From positions 4,255,747-4,319,746 of the forward strand of contig NC_079488.1 of assembly GCF_020520425.1 (NCBI RefSeq): a stretch of DNA of 64,000 bases, written 5' to 3'. The notes under the pieces are model-generated. The model saw nothing but the letters and a program-made list of their open reading frames with translations, made no database searches and was not told where the DNA came from. Made by a program: the position numbers and the translations under genes. Origin of the DNA: Spinacia oleracea. Lineage: Eukaryota; Streptophyta; Magnoliopsida; Caryophyllales; Amaranthaceae. Below are positions 1 to 10,939 of the stretch, one piece after another; positions within the stretch are counted from its first letter, which is position 1; the number at the start of each line of letters is the position of its first letter.

Positions 1-855
1 TCTTGCTCCAACTGTTGGACTAGCATCAACTGCATCACCAGGATCATCATCACCTGCAAACCTTTTCAAACCAAGTGCATTATTTGAAAAAATTCTAGAA
101 TAAGAATGAGGCAACTTAGCATTAGAGGCAATCACTGAACAAGACACTTCTTGCATTGGACTTTTCATCACATGAGACAAGCTAAAGGTCACCTTGTCAT
201 CCCCTACTGTCAAGGTTAGCTTCCCTTTCTTGACATCAATAACTGCCCCTGCAGTATGAAGGAATGGCCTACCTAAGATTATTGGAATCTGATTGTCCTC
301 TGCTATGTCAAGCACAACAAAGTCTACGGGAATATAGAATTTACCTACTCTCACGGGGACGTCTTCTAAAACACCTAAGGGGTATTTAATAGAATGGTCG
401 GCCATTTGAAGAGTAATGGTGATACATTTTAATTCTCCCATGTTTAACTTTTTGTAAATAGAGAGGGGAATGACGGACACACTGGCACCTAAATCACATA
501 GGGCCTTATCAATGAATAAAGCACCTATATGACAAGGGATGGAGAAACTACCGGGGTCCTTTAGTTTAGGAGGAGACTTGTTTTGTAACATAACACTACA
601 CTCCTCAGTTAAAGCCACTCTCTCTACACCACCAAGATCCCTTTTCTTAGTGATTAATTCCTTTAAATACTTTGCATACATAGGAATCTGAGATATTAAA
701 TCAGTGAAAGGAATCGTTACCTCGAGATTCTTGACCATAGCCAAGAACTTATCGAACTGTTGATTAACCTTTGTTTTCTGCATTCGGTGAGGAAATGGTA
801 GTGTAGGTGCAAAAGGGGGAGAATCAGTAACCTTCTCCTTGCCGCTTTCCTTCTT
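1..855 (-). pseudogene. Retropepsin-like aspartic protease region of the gypsy element, partial
   Basis: The frame stays open from just after the TAA at 856-858 to the window edge (285 codons). It contains an aspartic-protease fold with active-site motif LCDLGAS (catalytic Asp codon at 493-495) and a downstream ILGRPFL motif near 295-275, which closes the retropepsin flap/dimer region in this family. DLGAS instead of DTGAS is known for plant gypsy elements of this group. The reverse transcriptase, RNase H and integrase parts should lie left of the window. It sits behind two stop codons, so it could be made only by readthrough or internal initiation. Confidence 0.8.
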
Positions 856-1632
856 TTATATTTCATTCTCAACACCCGGGGTTTCAACCCCTACATCCAC
901 AGTCTTAATTTCAACATATGCCTCTTCACCAGACTGATGATCACCCTTTGACTTATATTGTCGATGTGGAAATGGCAATCGAGGAACAAAAGGGCGAGAA
1001 TCATCAATAACCTTCTCCTTGACTCTTTCCTTAGTCCTTCTAGCCTCCTCTCTCCCCTTTTCAATATCTATAAAATCAGTAGGTACCAAGGGGGCATCAT
1101 ATGTAGTACCACTCCGAAGAACTATGGCACAAGCACTCTCTCTAGTGTGATCTTGAGATGAAGTAGATTGCCCTGGAAGTTTTCCCGGTTGCGTTTTTGA
1201 CAAAGTATCAGCGAGTTGAGCAACTTGGTTCTCCAACATTCTATTTTGATTCTTCAACTCCTTTATGCTTTCATCGTGGTTCTTTTGAGCAATCTCTGAG
1301 GTCTTCTGCATATTCGCTATGAGCTTATACAAATCACTCATGTTAGGCTCTAGAGTGGCATTGCTCTGCGGAGGTTGTTGCTGATAGCCTTGGTGCGGGG
1401 GTCTATTAAACCCCGGGGGAGCATTATGTGAGGCTCCTTGTGGAAATGGAGGCCTAGCAGCATGTGCCTGAGGTGGATGGAACTGTGGTTGTGACCATTG
1501 TTGCTGCGGTTGAGGATTTTGAGCATTGTTGCTTCGATATGAGAAATTTGGATGATTCCTCCAACCTGGATTGTACGAGTTGGAATATGGGTCATCGGGT
1601 TGCCTCTGTTGAAAAGCATTCACGTGCTCCAT
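856..1632 (-). pseudogene. Gag C-terminal / pre-protease linker of the gypsy element
   Basis: This 258-codon segment is in the same frame as gag and begins directly after its TGA stop, at an ATG that immediately follows. The N-terminal half is low-complexity (Pro, Gln, Asn, His rich), typical of the linker after the gag zinc knuckle. A short coiled-coil-like stretch around ELKNQNRMLENQVAQLADTL follows, then a charged region. It ends at an in-frame TAA (856-858), and coding potential continues beyond that stop in the same frame. It is a broken piece of one gag-pol frame, not an independent gene. Confidence 0.75.
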
Positions 1633-2688
1633 TCACGTGGTATCTTGCAGACTATAAGAGCACTCATGACCAAAGTGACCTTGGATTCCACATACTTCGC
1701 AGTAAGAAGTTGTCACTGGAGCTACACTAGACATAGCATTGATACTCATTGGGGGAGTACCAGACTGAGGGGACTTCAAAGCATCGATCTTTATGTTCAA
1801 GGCTGCCACTTGTGATGACAATAGGGCATAAGCATCGACATCAATCTTTCCCTTCTTAGATGTAGTTCTGGTGGTGCTGTAATGATTAGCAGCAAGATTG
1901 GCAAGGAAATCATAACCTGCATCCACTTCTTTGTCAAGAAAAACACCTCTAGAAGCAGAATCAACCGTGTTCTTTGTTTCATCTTGTAAACCATGGTAGA
2001 AAATCTGAACCAAGAACCATTTTTCAATATTATGATGCGGGCACGACCGCTGCAAAGCCTTGAATCTATCCCAGGCTTCTCTAAGTGACTCTCCCGGTTC
2101 TTGCGTAAATGTAGTCAACTTGTGCCTTATTTCAGCCGTCTTGGTGGGTGGAAAGAATTCTTCCAGAAAGGCTTGTGAAATAGCACCCCACTCTGTCTCC
2201 TTGACATCGTTCAACCATATTTGAGCCTTATCACGAAGGCTAAAACCAAACAACATTACTTTCAATTGGTCTTGAGTGACCCCTTGATGCTTGACAATGC
2301 CACATAGTTGGTTGAACCTCTGCAGATGGTTGGTGGGTTCCTCAGATGGATGGCCACCATATTGATTTTGTGAGACCATGGAGATTAGAGCTGGCTTGAT
2401 CTCAAAGTTGACTGCTTCGATAGTTGGCATCGTAAGCCCAGTCGGAACACTGCTTGAGGAAGGAACCCCATATGATTTCAAGGATTTAGACATCGTGTGA
2501 CTCGGTGGAGTTTGTGAGTCTTGAACCCCTGACTGCTTCTTCTTTTGTTGTTTCTTTTTGAGTTGTCGAAGAGTCTTACCAAGATCGGGATCGGGTGGAA
2601 CTAAGGTACCCGTTCTAGCAGACCTGGGCATAAACAACAGACAAGAAAACGCAGTGAAATTTGCCTCAATTGGAACTAAAAGTTCCAA
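1633..2688 (-). pseudogene. gag: Gag (capsid/nucleocapsid) of the gypsy element
   Basis: 351-residue ORF. The retrotransposon gag domain occupies roughly residues 100-260 and includes the typical capsid segment around RFNQLCGIVKHQG. A CX2CX4HX4C zinc knuckle, expected to bind element RNA, lies at residues 330-343. The first ATG is at 2688, but the family start is more likely the internal Met at residue 20 (about 2631), just before a basic, lysine-rich stretch. Reading ends eight residues after the knuckle at an in-frame TGA (1633-1635). The downstream reading frame continues without a shift, so this is a point nonsense mutation or, less likely, a readthrough site. Confidence 0.85.
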
Positions 2689-2744
2689 TGAGACAATGGA
2701 AACAGTTCAAATAATCAAACTAAAGCTAATAGAATCTAGTTGTC

Positions 2745-2762
2745 TCCCCGGCAACGGCGCCA
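2745..2762 (-). promoter_or_regulatory. Primer-binding site for tRNA-Asp
   Basis: The plus strand reads as the last 18 nucleotides of tRNA-Asp including CCA, so the element's sense strand is exactly complementary to the primer's 3' end. The complementarity stops at tRNA position 59, one base short of the m1A58 site, as in a normal reverse-transcription product. A 6-nt spacer (2763-2768) separates it from the LTR end at 2769. Confidence 0.85.
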
Positions 2763-2768
2763 AAAACT

Positions 2769-3180
2769 TGATGAACTAAAAAGTGATACCGCAAGTGCAC
2801 GGTGTCTGTTGTTAGCAGATACTTAGCAAATACGGGTCGATCCCACAGGGAGACAAGTTCTATTAGTTTTTGCCCAATTATACGAACTATTTCAATAACG
2901 AAAGTTGATTTTGGATATTATTAACTACTGAAGCTAAAGCAATAATGTAAATGTGAAATTATCAATGAATTAAAAGGTCTAGGGCGACTGTTCGGTTCAC
3001 CATGCTTATACCAATCCAAGAACACAAATCAATCCAGAAATGAATAAACTAAGCCGAGTCATTAAAGTACATGTTAATCCTACGGTCGGGTCTTAACACT
3101 TTCAATTCAACATATGCAGTACGGTCGCTAACTTAATCAGAATTGCCAATTGTACTAAGCCTCTAAAAATACGATCTTTT
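2769..3180 (-). repeat. Partial second LTR copy (probable R-U5)
   Basis: About 412 bp nearly identical (roughly ten differences by eye) to 3259-3667, the U5-side part of the full LTR. It begins with the same TGATGA end next to the PBS and stops abruptly at 3180, where tRNA sequence starts. In sense orientation this leaves only the 3' part of an LTR directly before the PBS, the part a genomic RNA carries at its 5' end (R-U5). That the break marks the transcription start is inference. Confidence 0.8.
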
Positions 3181-3252
3181 GTTGTAGTATAGTGGTAAGT
3201 ATTCCCGCCTGTCACGCGGGTGACCCGGGTTCGTTCCCCGGCAACGGCGCCA
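3181..3252 (+). tRNA. tRNA-Asp(GTC) copy with CCA, retrotranscribed primer remnant
   Basis: 72 bases match plant tRNA-Asp from nucleotide 4 to the terminal CCA: D arm, anticodon stem CCCGC/GCGGG with anticodon GTC at 3211-3213, T stem CCGGG/CCCGG, acceptor 3' strand and CCA. The first three tRNA bases are missing. The T loop reads TTCGTTC where TTCGATC is expected, so position 58 (base 3234) is T instead of A. Nuclear tRNA genes do not encode CCA, and the copy runs straight into the LTR spacer exactly as a primer tRNA would. It is therefore best read as a DNA copy of the reverse-transcription primer, not a chromosomal tRNA gene. The altered B box and broken acceptor stem make function unlikely. 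Confidence 0.85.
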
Positions 3253-3258
3253 AAAACT

Positions 3259-4797
3259 TGATGAACTAAAAAGTGATACCGCAAGTGCACGGTGTCTTTT
3301 GTTAGCATATACTTAGCAAATACGGGTCGATCCCACAGGGAGACAAGTTCTATTAGTTTTTGCCCAATTATACGAACTATTTCAATAACGAAAGTTGATT
3401 TTGGATATTATTAACTACTGAAGCTAAAGCAATAATGTAAATGTGAAATTATCAATGAATTAAAAGGTCTAGGGCGTCTGTTCGGTTCACCATGCTTATA
3501 CCAATCCAAGAACACAAATCAATCCAGAAATGAATAAACTAAGCCGAGTAATTAAAGTACATTAATCCTACGGTCGGGTCTTAACACTTTCAATTCAACA
3601 TATGCAGTACGGTCGCTAACATAATCAGAATTGCCAATTGCACTAAGCCTCTAAAAATACGATCTTTCGATTCTAATTCCTATTAGCTAGATAATCAATT
3701 AATGAAATTGGCCGATAACATGAATCAACAATTAAAACAAATCAATCGGAATACTCAAGCAATAATCTATAAATTAACAAACTTTATGCATAATAATCAT
3801 GGTATAAACATGGCTTCCCTTACTTAGCCCTAGAATACGACTACTCGCTCATAATTGAATTAACAAACATGATAGAAATAATAAACATGAATTTCATAAT
3901 CAAAGGAAAAATTAAACTAAGGAACGAAAACAATAATAACAAATTAAAGCAAAAAAAAAACGATTCTTGAATTACCTCTAGATTGATGAATTGAAAATTG
4001 AAAAGCTAGGGTTCAACAATGGAATATGGAAGAATAGAAAAACTCACGTCAAAGAGTTTCTAGGAATTGAGAACGTAAAAGAAAATAAAAGCATAAGGGA
4101 ATACATTAATTCCCTTGAGGTGTTTTAGTGTTTCCTAAATTCTAAACAAAAAAAGAAAAATAATAATAATTACATAAGTTATCATTTAATTGAACGATCA
4201 CGAGAAACGACGCAACGAACCCACATAGAAGTAGCTGGGCGGAGAAACCAGCGGGCCCGCTGGTGGGTCGCTGGTTTTCGCGCCCAAGGGGAAGATTGGG
4301 CCATCATTTTGGGCTTTGGGCGAAGCGGATAGTCGAGCCATCTTGTTTATGTTATAACTCTTGTTCTACAATGCTTATAAGGACGTGTGACCTGTCGTTG
4401 GAAAGCTCTTGAAGTCTACTTTCTAGGCCAATAAAAATCGTCTCATTCCAACATGTAGAACTTGAGATATCATCAAAAGAGTGAACGCTTGTCCGTTTTG
4501 ATGCTTAGAAAAATAGCGTTTAGCTTCGTTGTTGACTCCAAATTATCCCTAGAGATATGCAATGATCCTCGAGTCAACATTCCATCCATTCATCATGCAA
4601 ATCAACTCATAACACTCCGAAAGCATCCAAATGACCGTAAAATCACCTGAAACATTAAGAAAACACAAACGGAGCGTAATAGAGTACGACAACGATAACT
4701 TATGCAAATGTGATCCTAAATGCAACTAAAATGATATAAATGCCTAATAATGCAACCTAAATGCGCCTAAAATACCTTATACAAATATGACTCATCA
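3259..4797 (-). repeat. Full 5' LTR of the gypsy element
   Basis: 1,539 bp bounded by TGATGA (3259) and TCATCA (4792-4797), perfect inverted ends for this LTR family. The U5 half is duplicated at 2769-3180. No convincing TATA box is visible about 30 bp upstream (minus strand) of the point matching base 3180; only a TTATCTA-like stretch near 3686-3696. No ORF in it is believable. Confidence 0.8.
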
Positions 4798-4802
4798 CTC
4801 AC

Positions 4803-5922
4803 ATAAAAGTTAACAACTCGTAATTCGTAAAAGGAATAATACTAATAGCCGATATAATGAATGTGAATATAAACCTGAAAATAGGATTCAAGTTTCCTTT
4901 TCAGAGTCGCATATTCTCTCTTCAATTGCTGGAAAGTCCTCATGCAGCTGCTCACACCATGCAAAAGCAATAGGCAACAAAAGTTAGGAAGCGGATTGAA
5001 TGAGACAACAGACATAAGAAGATTAGGAAAAAAAAATCAAAACACAATGACATAATATGTTCTTTGTACATATATGATAATATGTCATTTCATTTTATTT
5101 TCCCAAACAAAATATATGCTACGTGGGAGGCAGTCATGGCACAACTACACTACATTATACATCTATACTCCGTAAAAAGCAATATAGTGGTATGGGATTT
5201 TAGAGATTATCACAAAAAAAGAAGATAAAACATATCTTTTGTGATTAATCTTTATTTTATTTTATTAATATTAATTGTGCAAAGATAACGTGTATAATCT
5301 CATGGTTCAACGAGATAAGACTCAATTGTTAAAACTTGAAGTGGATGGTTCAAATCTTATACTTACTTTACATAAATCTTCATTATACGTTCTAGAATAA
5401 GAATTGTTTATAATTTTATATCTATTGTTTAATTTTAAATTAAGTATGAATTGGGTTATCATGTTAACCAATTTCAACCCTACATTTCCCTTCATGGGCT
5501 ATTGGGCTACATTGATAAAGTACCCTTAGGATTTTGTCAATCCGAAATCGCAACAATTTGGTGGGAATTGGAGATTGAATAAATGATCGACTTTAGTGCG
5601 GTCAATAATTTAGCTATAATTACAAGCTATCATTTCATGCAATATTGAGGGCCCGATAGCACGACATAACATGCCTTACGTGTTAGCATAAAAGACAAAC
5701 ACGAGTAAGATGTGACACGACTTTTTCTTGATCCGTTCTAAACACGAAATATTAGGGCATATAATATCTTTAAAATTACTAAAAGGGTTTGTTAGCATGG
5801 CACGACCTGACCCGACGCATAAGATGAGTGTGTGTACAAGCCTCATTTATGAAAGACGTACAGACACAAGTTGGCCTGGTATGCAATAAATTTTCCTTGA
5901 CATGGTTCATTGGGTGCACGAG
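4803..5922. other. Intergenic, no confident gene
   Basis: AT-rich sequence. On the minus strand a roughly 70-nt stretch (about 4945-4876) reads as a possible exon (FQQLKREYATLKRKLE, coiled-coil-like) preceded by AG and followed by GT, but no neighbouring exons were found. Bases about 5385-5650 resemble 9465-9600 (shared words such as CTATCATTTCATGCAATATT), so the CACTA element that follows sits between diverged direct repeats. Confidence 0.4.
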
Positions 5923-6059
5923 CACTACAACATATTAGATCAAAGAGGGCAAAAGAAATCGCCCTCTTAGATGTAAAACTCGCCCTTCTAGGCTACCAGG
6001 GCGATTTTTAAATCGCCCTCCCATCGCCCTGTTAGCCTCGTCCTATTAGCTTTGCAGGG

Positions 6060-6300
6060 CAAACAAAAAATTTCGCCCTCTTTGAATGGAATCAAAGAGG
6101 GCAACATTTTTCGCCCTCCTAGAATATAATCAAAGAGGGCAACATTTTTCGCCCTCCTAGATTGAAATCAAATAGGGCGACATTTTTCGCCCTCCTAGAA
6201 TGAAATCAAAGAGGGCAATGTTTTTCGCCCTCTTTGATTGATAAATGAAAGGCAAGTGCGTTTTTCGCCCTCTTTGATTGATTTTGTGAAATGCAGATAC
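6060..6300. repeat. GAGGGC...GCCCTC subterminal tandem repeats
   Basis: About five to six units of roughly 35-60 bp, each pairing AAAGAGGGC with TTTTTCGCCCTC, so that every unit is itself a small inverted repeat. Related motifs recur at the other end of the CACTA element (about 9045-9215). Their density at both ends supports a transposase-binding role (inference). Confidence 0.75.
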
Positions 6301-6372
6301 TTTTTCCCTCTTTGATTGTTTGCTTTTTATATTTCTATTTTTTTTTAAATGTTAGCCAATACATCAAATAAT

Positions 6373-6446
6373 TTACCTACGTGGGATTCGAACCCACATC
6401 TTTGTGCATAATTTGCACAATGCTCTCCCATTTGAGCGAATAGGTT
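6373..6446 (-). other. tRNA-like sequence inside the CACTA element
   Basis: The minus strand has a good T arm (GTGGG TTCGAAT CCCAC), a D-arm pair GCTC/GAGC and a nearly complete acceptor stem. The anticodon arm is wrong: TTGTGCA/TGCACAA pairs over seven bases leaving five loop bases, so no anticodon can be assigned. It is more likely a tRNA-derived relic, for example a SINE head, than a working tRNA. Confidence 0.35.
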
Positions 6447-6736
6447 AGTGCTACTTTGAGAAAAACTTAGTCAATGCAATCATCCTATTGAAGGAATGCT
6501 TATAGTAAACAAAACTAGTTAATAACAAAATATATCGAAATTACAAGAATAATATAGCAGGATATATATGACATTGAGATATCTGTAGAATCCTGCTGCC
6601 AACTGCCAAGGAAATTCAAATTATGTAACTAGCACCAACTTAATTCAATTCATTCAATCAGAAAAGTCTATTCTCGACTATATATGTCAATTCTCAAACA
6701 CAAACAATTCAATGCTAAAACCCAAAGCTCTTGTTA

Positions 6737-7762
<1,026 letters not shown>

Positions 7763-9235
7763 TTAGTTGATATCATCCAATACAAAATTAGTTAATATGT
7801 CTGATATTTTCAGTTACACAAGTCTACAAGCTCAAGTAATATGCTTCTACTTGTTATAATTTAAATGATAAATCACATAAAGAAGAAAATATCAAAATCT
7901 ATGAATTTGTATTGCACTTTGTTATATTAATTTCACTCCTTTTCTAAATACACAAGCATGACAAACCTCTCAATTTGGCATTTCTAATCTCTTACAAACA
8001 ATTTGCTACAAGCTCAAGAAGTAAATCATACATAACCACCAAAAAATGAATTCAAATTCCAAGTTCATTGTCAAACATTCCCCCCACAGGACCCAAAGTA
8101 ATAGTTAAAAAGTGAATTGATAGCCAAAGATTTCCTAACTATCCTTAGTATTGACAGAATACAAGCTATATGCTTCCGCTTAGTCACACATGAATGCAAT
8201 GTAACATCAAAATCATATAGAAATACACCAAAAAACTCAATCCAGATTGATATTAAAACAAATATGTAATAGGATATTAATTCGATCACATTCAATTATA
8301 GATGAAACTCTTTAAAAATTCAACATTCATACAAACACAAAATATATTCTCTTGTATTCAGACAATAAGGCACAATTAAAAGCATAAATTCACAAAAAAA
8401 TCTGATTAATAAAACTTTAGAGAAAGAAGAGAGAAATTATTACTCAAAGTTGCAATTATGAGTTATCCAACCTGAAATCACCTGCAAACACAAAACCAAA
8501 AAATCAAGTTCAATAATCTATCGTCAATTGCAAAGACGACAATCAGAAGAAAATGTACCAGCAGAAACTATAATTTGTTGAAATAAACCAATAAAAGCAC
8601 ATAATATTCAACAAAACCTTTCGTATATGTTTCAATTATAAAAAGACATTGAGATCTAAGAGAAAAATAACACAAAATTAATGAAAAAAACAATCAAACA
8701 AAATAGAATATACCTATAAGTCGGAATTTGACCTAATTATTCAACAGAATCGAGGAAATCATTAAGCTTACAAACTGAGCAACGAAAGAATTGAGCAATT
8801 CGACCAATTTTCGATTAAATTAGGGTTTACTGGATAATTTGTGAGGGTTTTTGGTTGGAGATTTAGCGGAGAGAGAGAGAGCAATTTGAGTAGAGCTATG
8901 AATCAAATAGTTTGAGCTCTATAAAGGATTTTGGGGGAAAACGAATTAAATATTTTGGGTGAATTGATAGTTGTGGTAAAAACAAAGTATGCTCGAGTAG
9001 AGCAAAATTTCAGCGGCCGTCTCCTTACTTTCTGCGGAGTATCAAAGAGGGCGAAATTTTAGCGATCGTCTTCTTATTTTTATCAAGGAGGGCGAATACT
9101 AAAATATCGCCCTATTTGGTTAGGTATTAAAAGGCGATATCAACTCGTCCTATTTGATTACATATTCAAAGGCGAAATTAAGTCGCCCTCCTTGTTTTAA
9201 TATTCTCGCCCTGTTTGCTCTTTATTTTTGTAGTG

Positions 9236-9789
9236 GAGACATGGTGCCTACACAACCTGACACGTGCCTAATATGGTTAAGGACTAAAAGTGTTGGATAG
9301 ACACAAGCCGACCTAGTACGAACCATATTTTTCTTGACATGGTTTGTTGGGTGCACGAGGTATGTGTGCCTACACAACCTGACAAGTGCCTAATATGATA
9401 TTAAGGACGAAAAGTGTTAAAATAAAATAATGAAGGATTAGATAATTAGGTGAATGTCTTTAGATAATCATTTTCTACTTTCTATAATAAGAATTGTTTC
9501 TATTTTTATATCTTGTTGACCAATTGAAGCCTAAATTTCCCTATATTGGCTTTAAATTGTTGATTTTTCAGACTATCATTTCATGCAATATTTAGTACTA
9601 CTGAGTACTGACCTATTAAATTATATGTCGTGTGATCAAGATAAGTTGAATGGATGCTCATACACTCCTCGCATTCAATTTCAACAATACTCCTGCCTCT
9701 TGTCCTTCATCTACCATGTGCTTCTAACTAGGTACAAATAAATGATTGAAGATATGAAGAAAATAAATTAAAATTGTTAAAAGGAAAAG
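9236..9789. other. Intergenic, repeat remnants only
   Basis: Bases 9305-9420 contain a direct repeat of sequence flanking the CACTA insertion (TTGACATGGTT..TTGGGTGCACGAG occurs near 5897-5922 and 9338-9361; CTACACAACCTGAC occurs near 9248 and 9371). No gene is seen. Confidence 0.5.
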
Positions 9790-10081
9790 TGTTAAGATCT
9801 GACCCGTGAAATATTACGTGTGAGAGTTTTACGTTGATAAAATATGAGATAGATAATTAATTTATGAAGTTAAATGGATACTCCTCTTATTGGCATATGA
9901 TTTTAAGGTGGAACCTAATTTAGACTTGTTAAGTGGTCTCTCTTTATATACGAAGGGTGCGGCCTATACCCATATTAACATGGTATCAAAGCTGACCTTC
10001 CTGATCCGTTATCAAAATCCAAGAAGGGAGGGCACAGTGAATTGAAGAATGCAAGATGAAGATAAATTGAAGATCATGGAG

Positions 10082-10381
10082 CAGGGCCGTCTATAAGGAG
10101 GTCTAATAGGACCTCCAGCACAGGGCCCCAAAAAAATTAGTAGTAACTTACATAGCCTAATTATTGGTTATGTAGTAAATCATGCAAATAGAAGATACTT
10201 AATTGATTTGTGGATCAATGGTACAACCTTCTCTTAATATTTCATAGGTTGCGAGATTGAATCTCAATATGTACATTTTTTTTGTTTTTTAGTGTTACTA
10301 TCATTTTATTAAGAAAATGGCCTACACATTAAAATAAAATAAAATAAGAACAGGGCCTCTGAATTCCCAAAGACGGTCTTG
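10082..10381. mobile_element. hAT-type MITE
   Basis: 300 bp with inverted ends CAGGGCCGTCT (10082) and AGACGGTCTTG (to 10381), flanked by the 8-bp direct repeat TCATGGAG (10074-10081 and 10382-10389). The 8-bp duplication and CAGGG ends fit the hAT superfamily. No transposase; inserted in the TRIM interior. Confidence 0.85.
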
Positions 10382-10435
10382 TCATGGAGTGTGATATAAA
10401 GACACTTTACCCCATTAAACATCACATGCCCCATA

Positions 10436-10603
10436 CCCACTGCTTGTTGGTTCAGTGGTGATTGAGGCTGAACTTGGTAGGGAGAACTCGTGTTCGATCC
10501 CCCGCAACGGAAATTGGGAGGGGACTGGAACCTAACCACCCAGAACTCGCCCCGAATCCGGATTAGCCCTAAGGGTGAACCAGGTGCTAACACAAAAAAA
10601 AAG
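10436..10603 (+). mobile_element. tRNA-derived SINE
   Basis: The head carries pol III promoter boxes: TGGTTCAGTGG (A box, about 10447-10457) and GTTCGATCC (B box, about 10492-10500). The body ends in an oligo-A tail (10593-10602). It is flanked by near-identical 17-bp repeats (10419-10435 and 10604-10620, ACATC.CATGCCCCATA). A second copy lies in reverse at 11543-11717. Confidence 0.85.
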
Positions 10604-10800
10604 ACATCGCATGCCCCATAGTTATACAGAAAAAGAACTCACGTGTGACTGTGTAAGGGAAAGTGTTAATTAATATTTGACCAATTAGGGTGAACCGGGT
10701 ACTAACACAAAAAAAAAAAACATCGCATGCCCCATAGTCATACAGAAAAAGAACTCACGTGTGACTGTGTAAGGAAAAGTGTTAATTAATATTTGACCAA
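10573..10800 (+). repeat. Tandem duplication of SINE tail and flank
   Basis: Sequence from the SINE tail (AGGGTGAACC.GGT.CTAACAC) through AAGTGTTAATTAATATTTGACCAATTA occurs twice in a row, about 10573-10685 and 10686-10800, with few differences. Each copy carries the A-run and the ACATCGCATGCCCCATAG target sequence. Confidence 0.75.
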
Positions 10801-10939
10801 TTAAGTGATTAACTACTTTATAAGGTTAAGAGGCTACTCTTCTAATCATTATATAGTATTAAGGTATAACCTCATTTAATCTTATAAAATAGACTATTTC
10901 TCTTGATAACGAATGCGATCCAGACCCTCGTAATCTTTT

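Larger units (their letters stand above)
1..4797 (-). mobile_element. Ty3/gypsy (Athila-like) LTR retrotransposon, 5' part, runs off left edge
   Basis: Read on the minus strand the order is 5' LTR (4797-3259), tRNA-Asp copy (3252-3181), partial second LTR (3180-2769), primer-binding site (2762-2745), gag (from about 2688), then protease running off the window at base 1. The LTR is about 1.5 kb with TGATGA/TCATCA ends, the primer is tRNA-Asp, and the protease motif is DLGAS; in my knowledge of the families this combination fits the Athila group. Bases 4798-4802 (CTCAC) are the likely target-site duplication; its partner is outside the window. Two in-frame stops in the coding region suggest a dead or trans-dependent copy. 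Clade assignment is inference because reverse transcriptase is not in the window. Confidence 0.85.
9790..10934 (+). mobile_element. TRIM-like small LTR element with nested insertions
   Basis: The 5' LTR runs 9790-9980 (TGTTAAGA to CATATTAACA) and is followed directly by the primer-binding site TGGTATCAAAGC (9981-9992), close to the initiator tRNA-Met type. A diverged second LTR seems to lie about 10776-10934: it shares the order of features GGCTACTCTTCT, ATTAAGGTATAACCTCATTTA and TATTTCTCTTGATAACGAATG with the first. LTR length near 190 bp and absence of coding sequence fit a TRIM. The interior is interrupted by a hAT MITE and a SINE. The right boundary is approximate. Confidence 0.6.

Noticed and set aside
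3181..3252. Functional chromosomal tRNA-Asp gene
   Set aside because: First three bases missing, CCA present in DNA, B box altered at position 58, and continuous with LTR sequence.
6373..6446. Working tRNA gene
   Set aside because: The anticodon arm has a seven-base stem and five-base loop, so no anticodon can be read; kept only as a tRNA-like relic.
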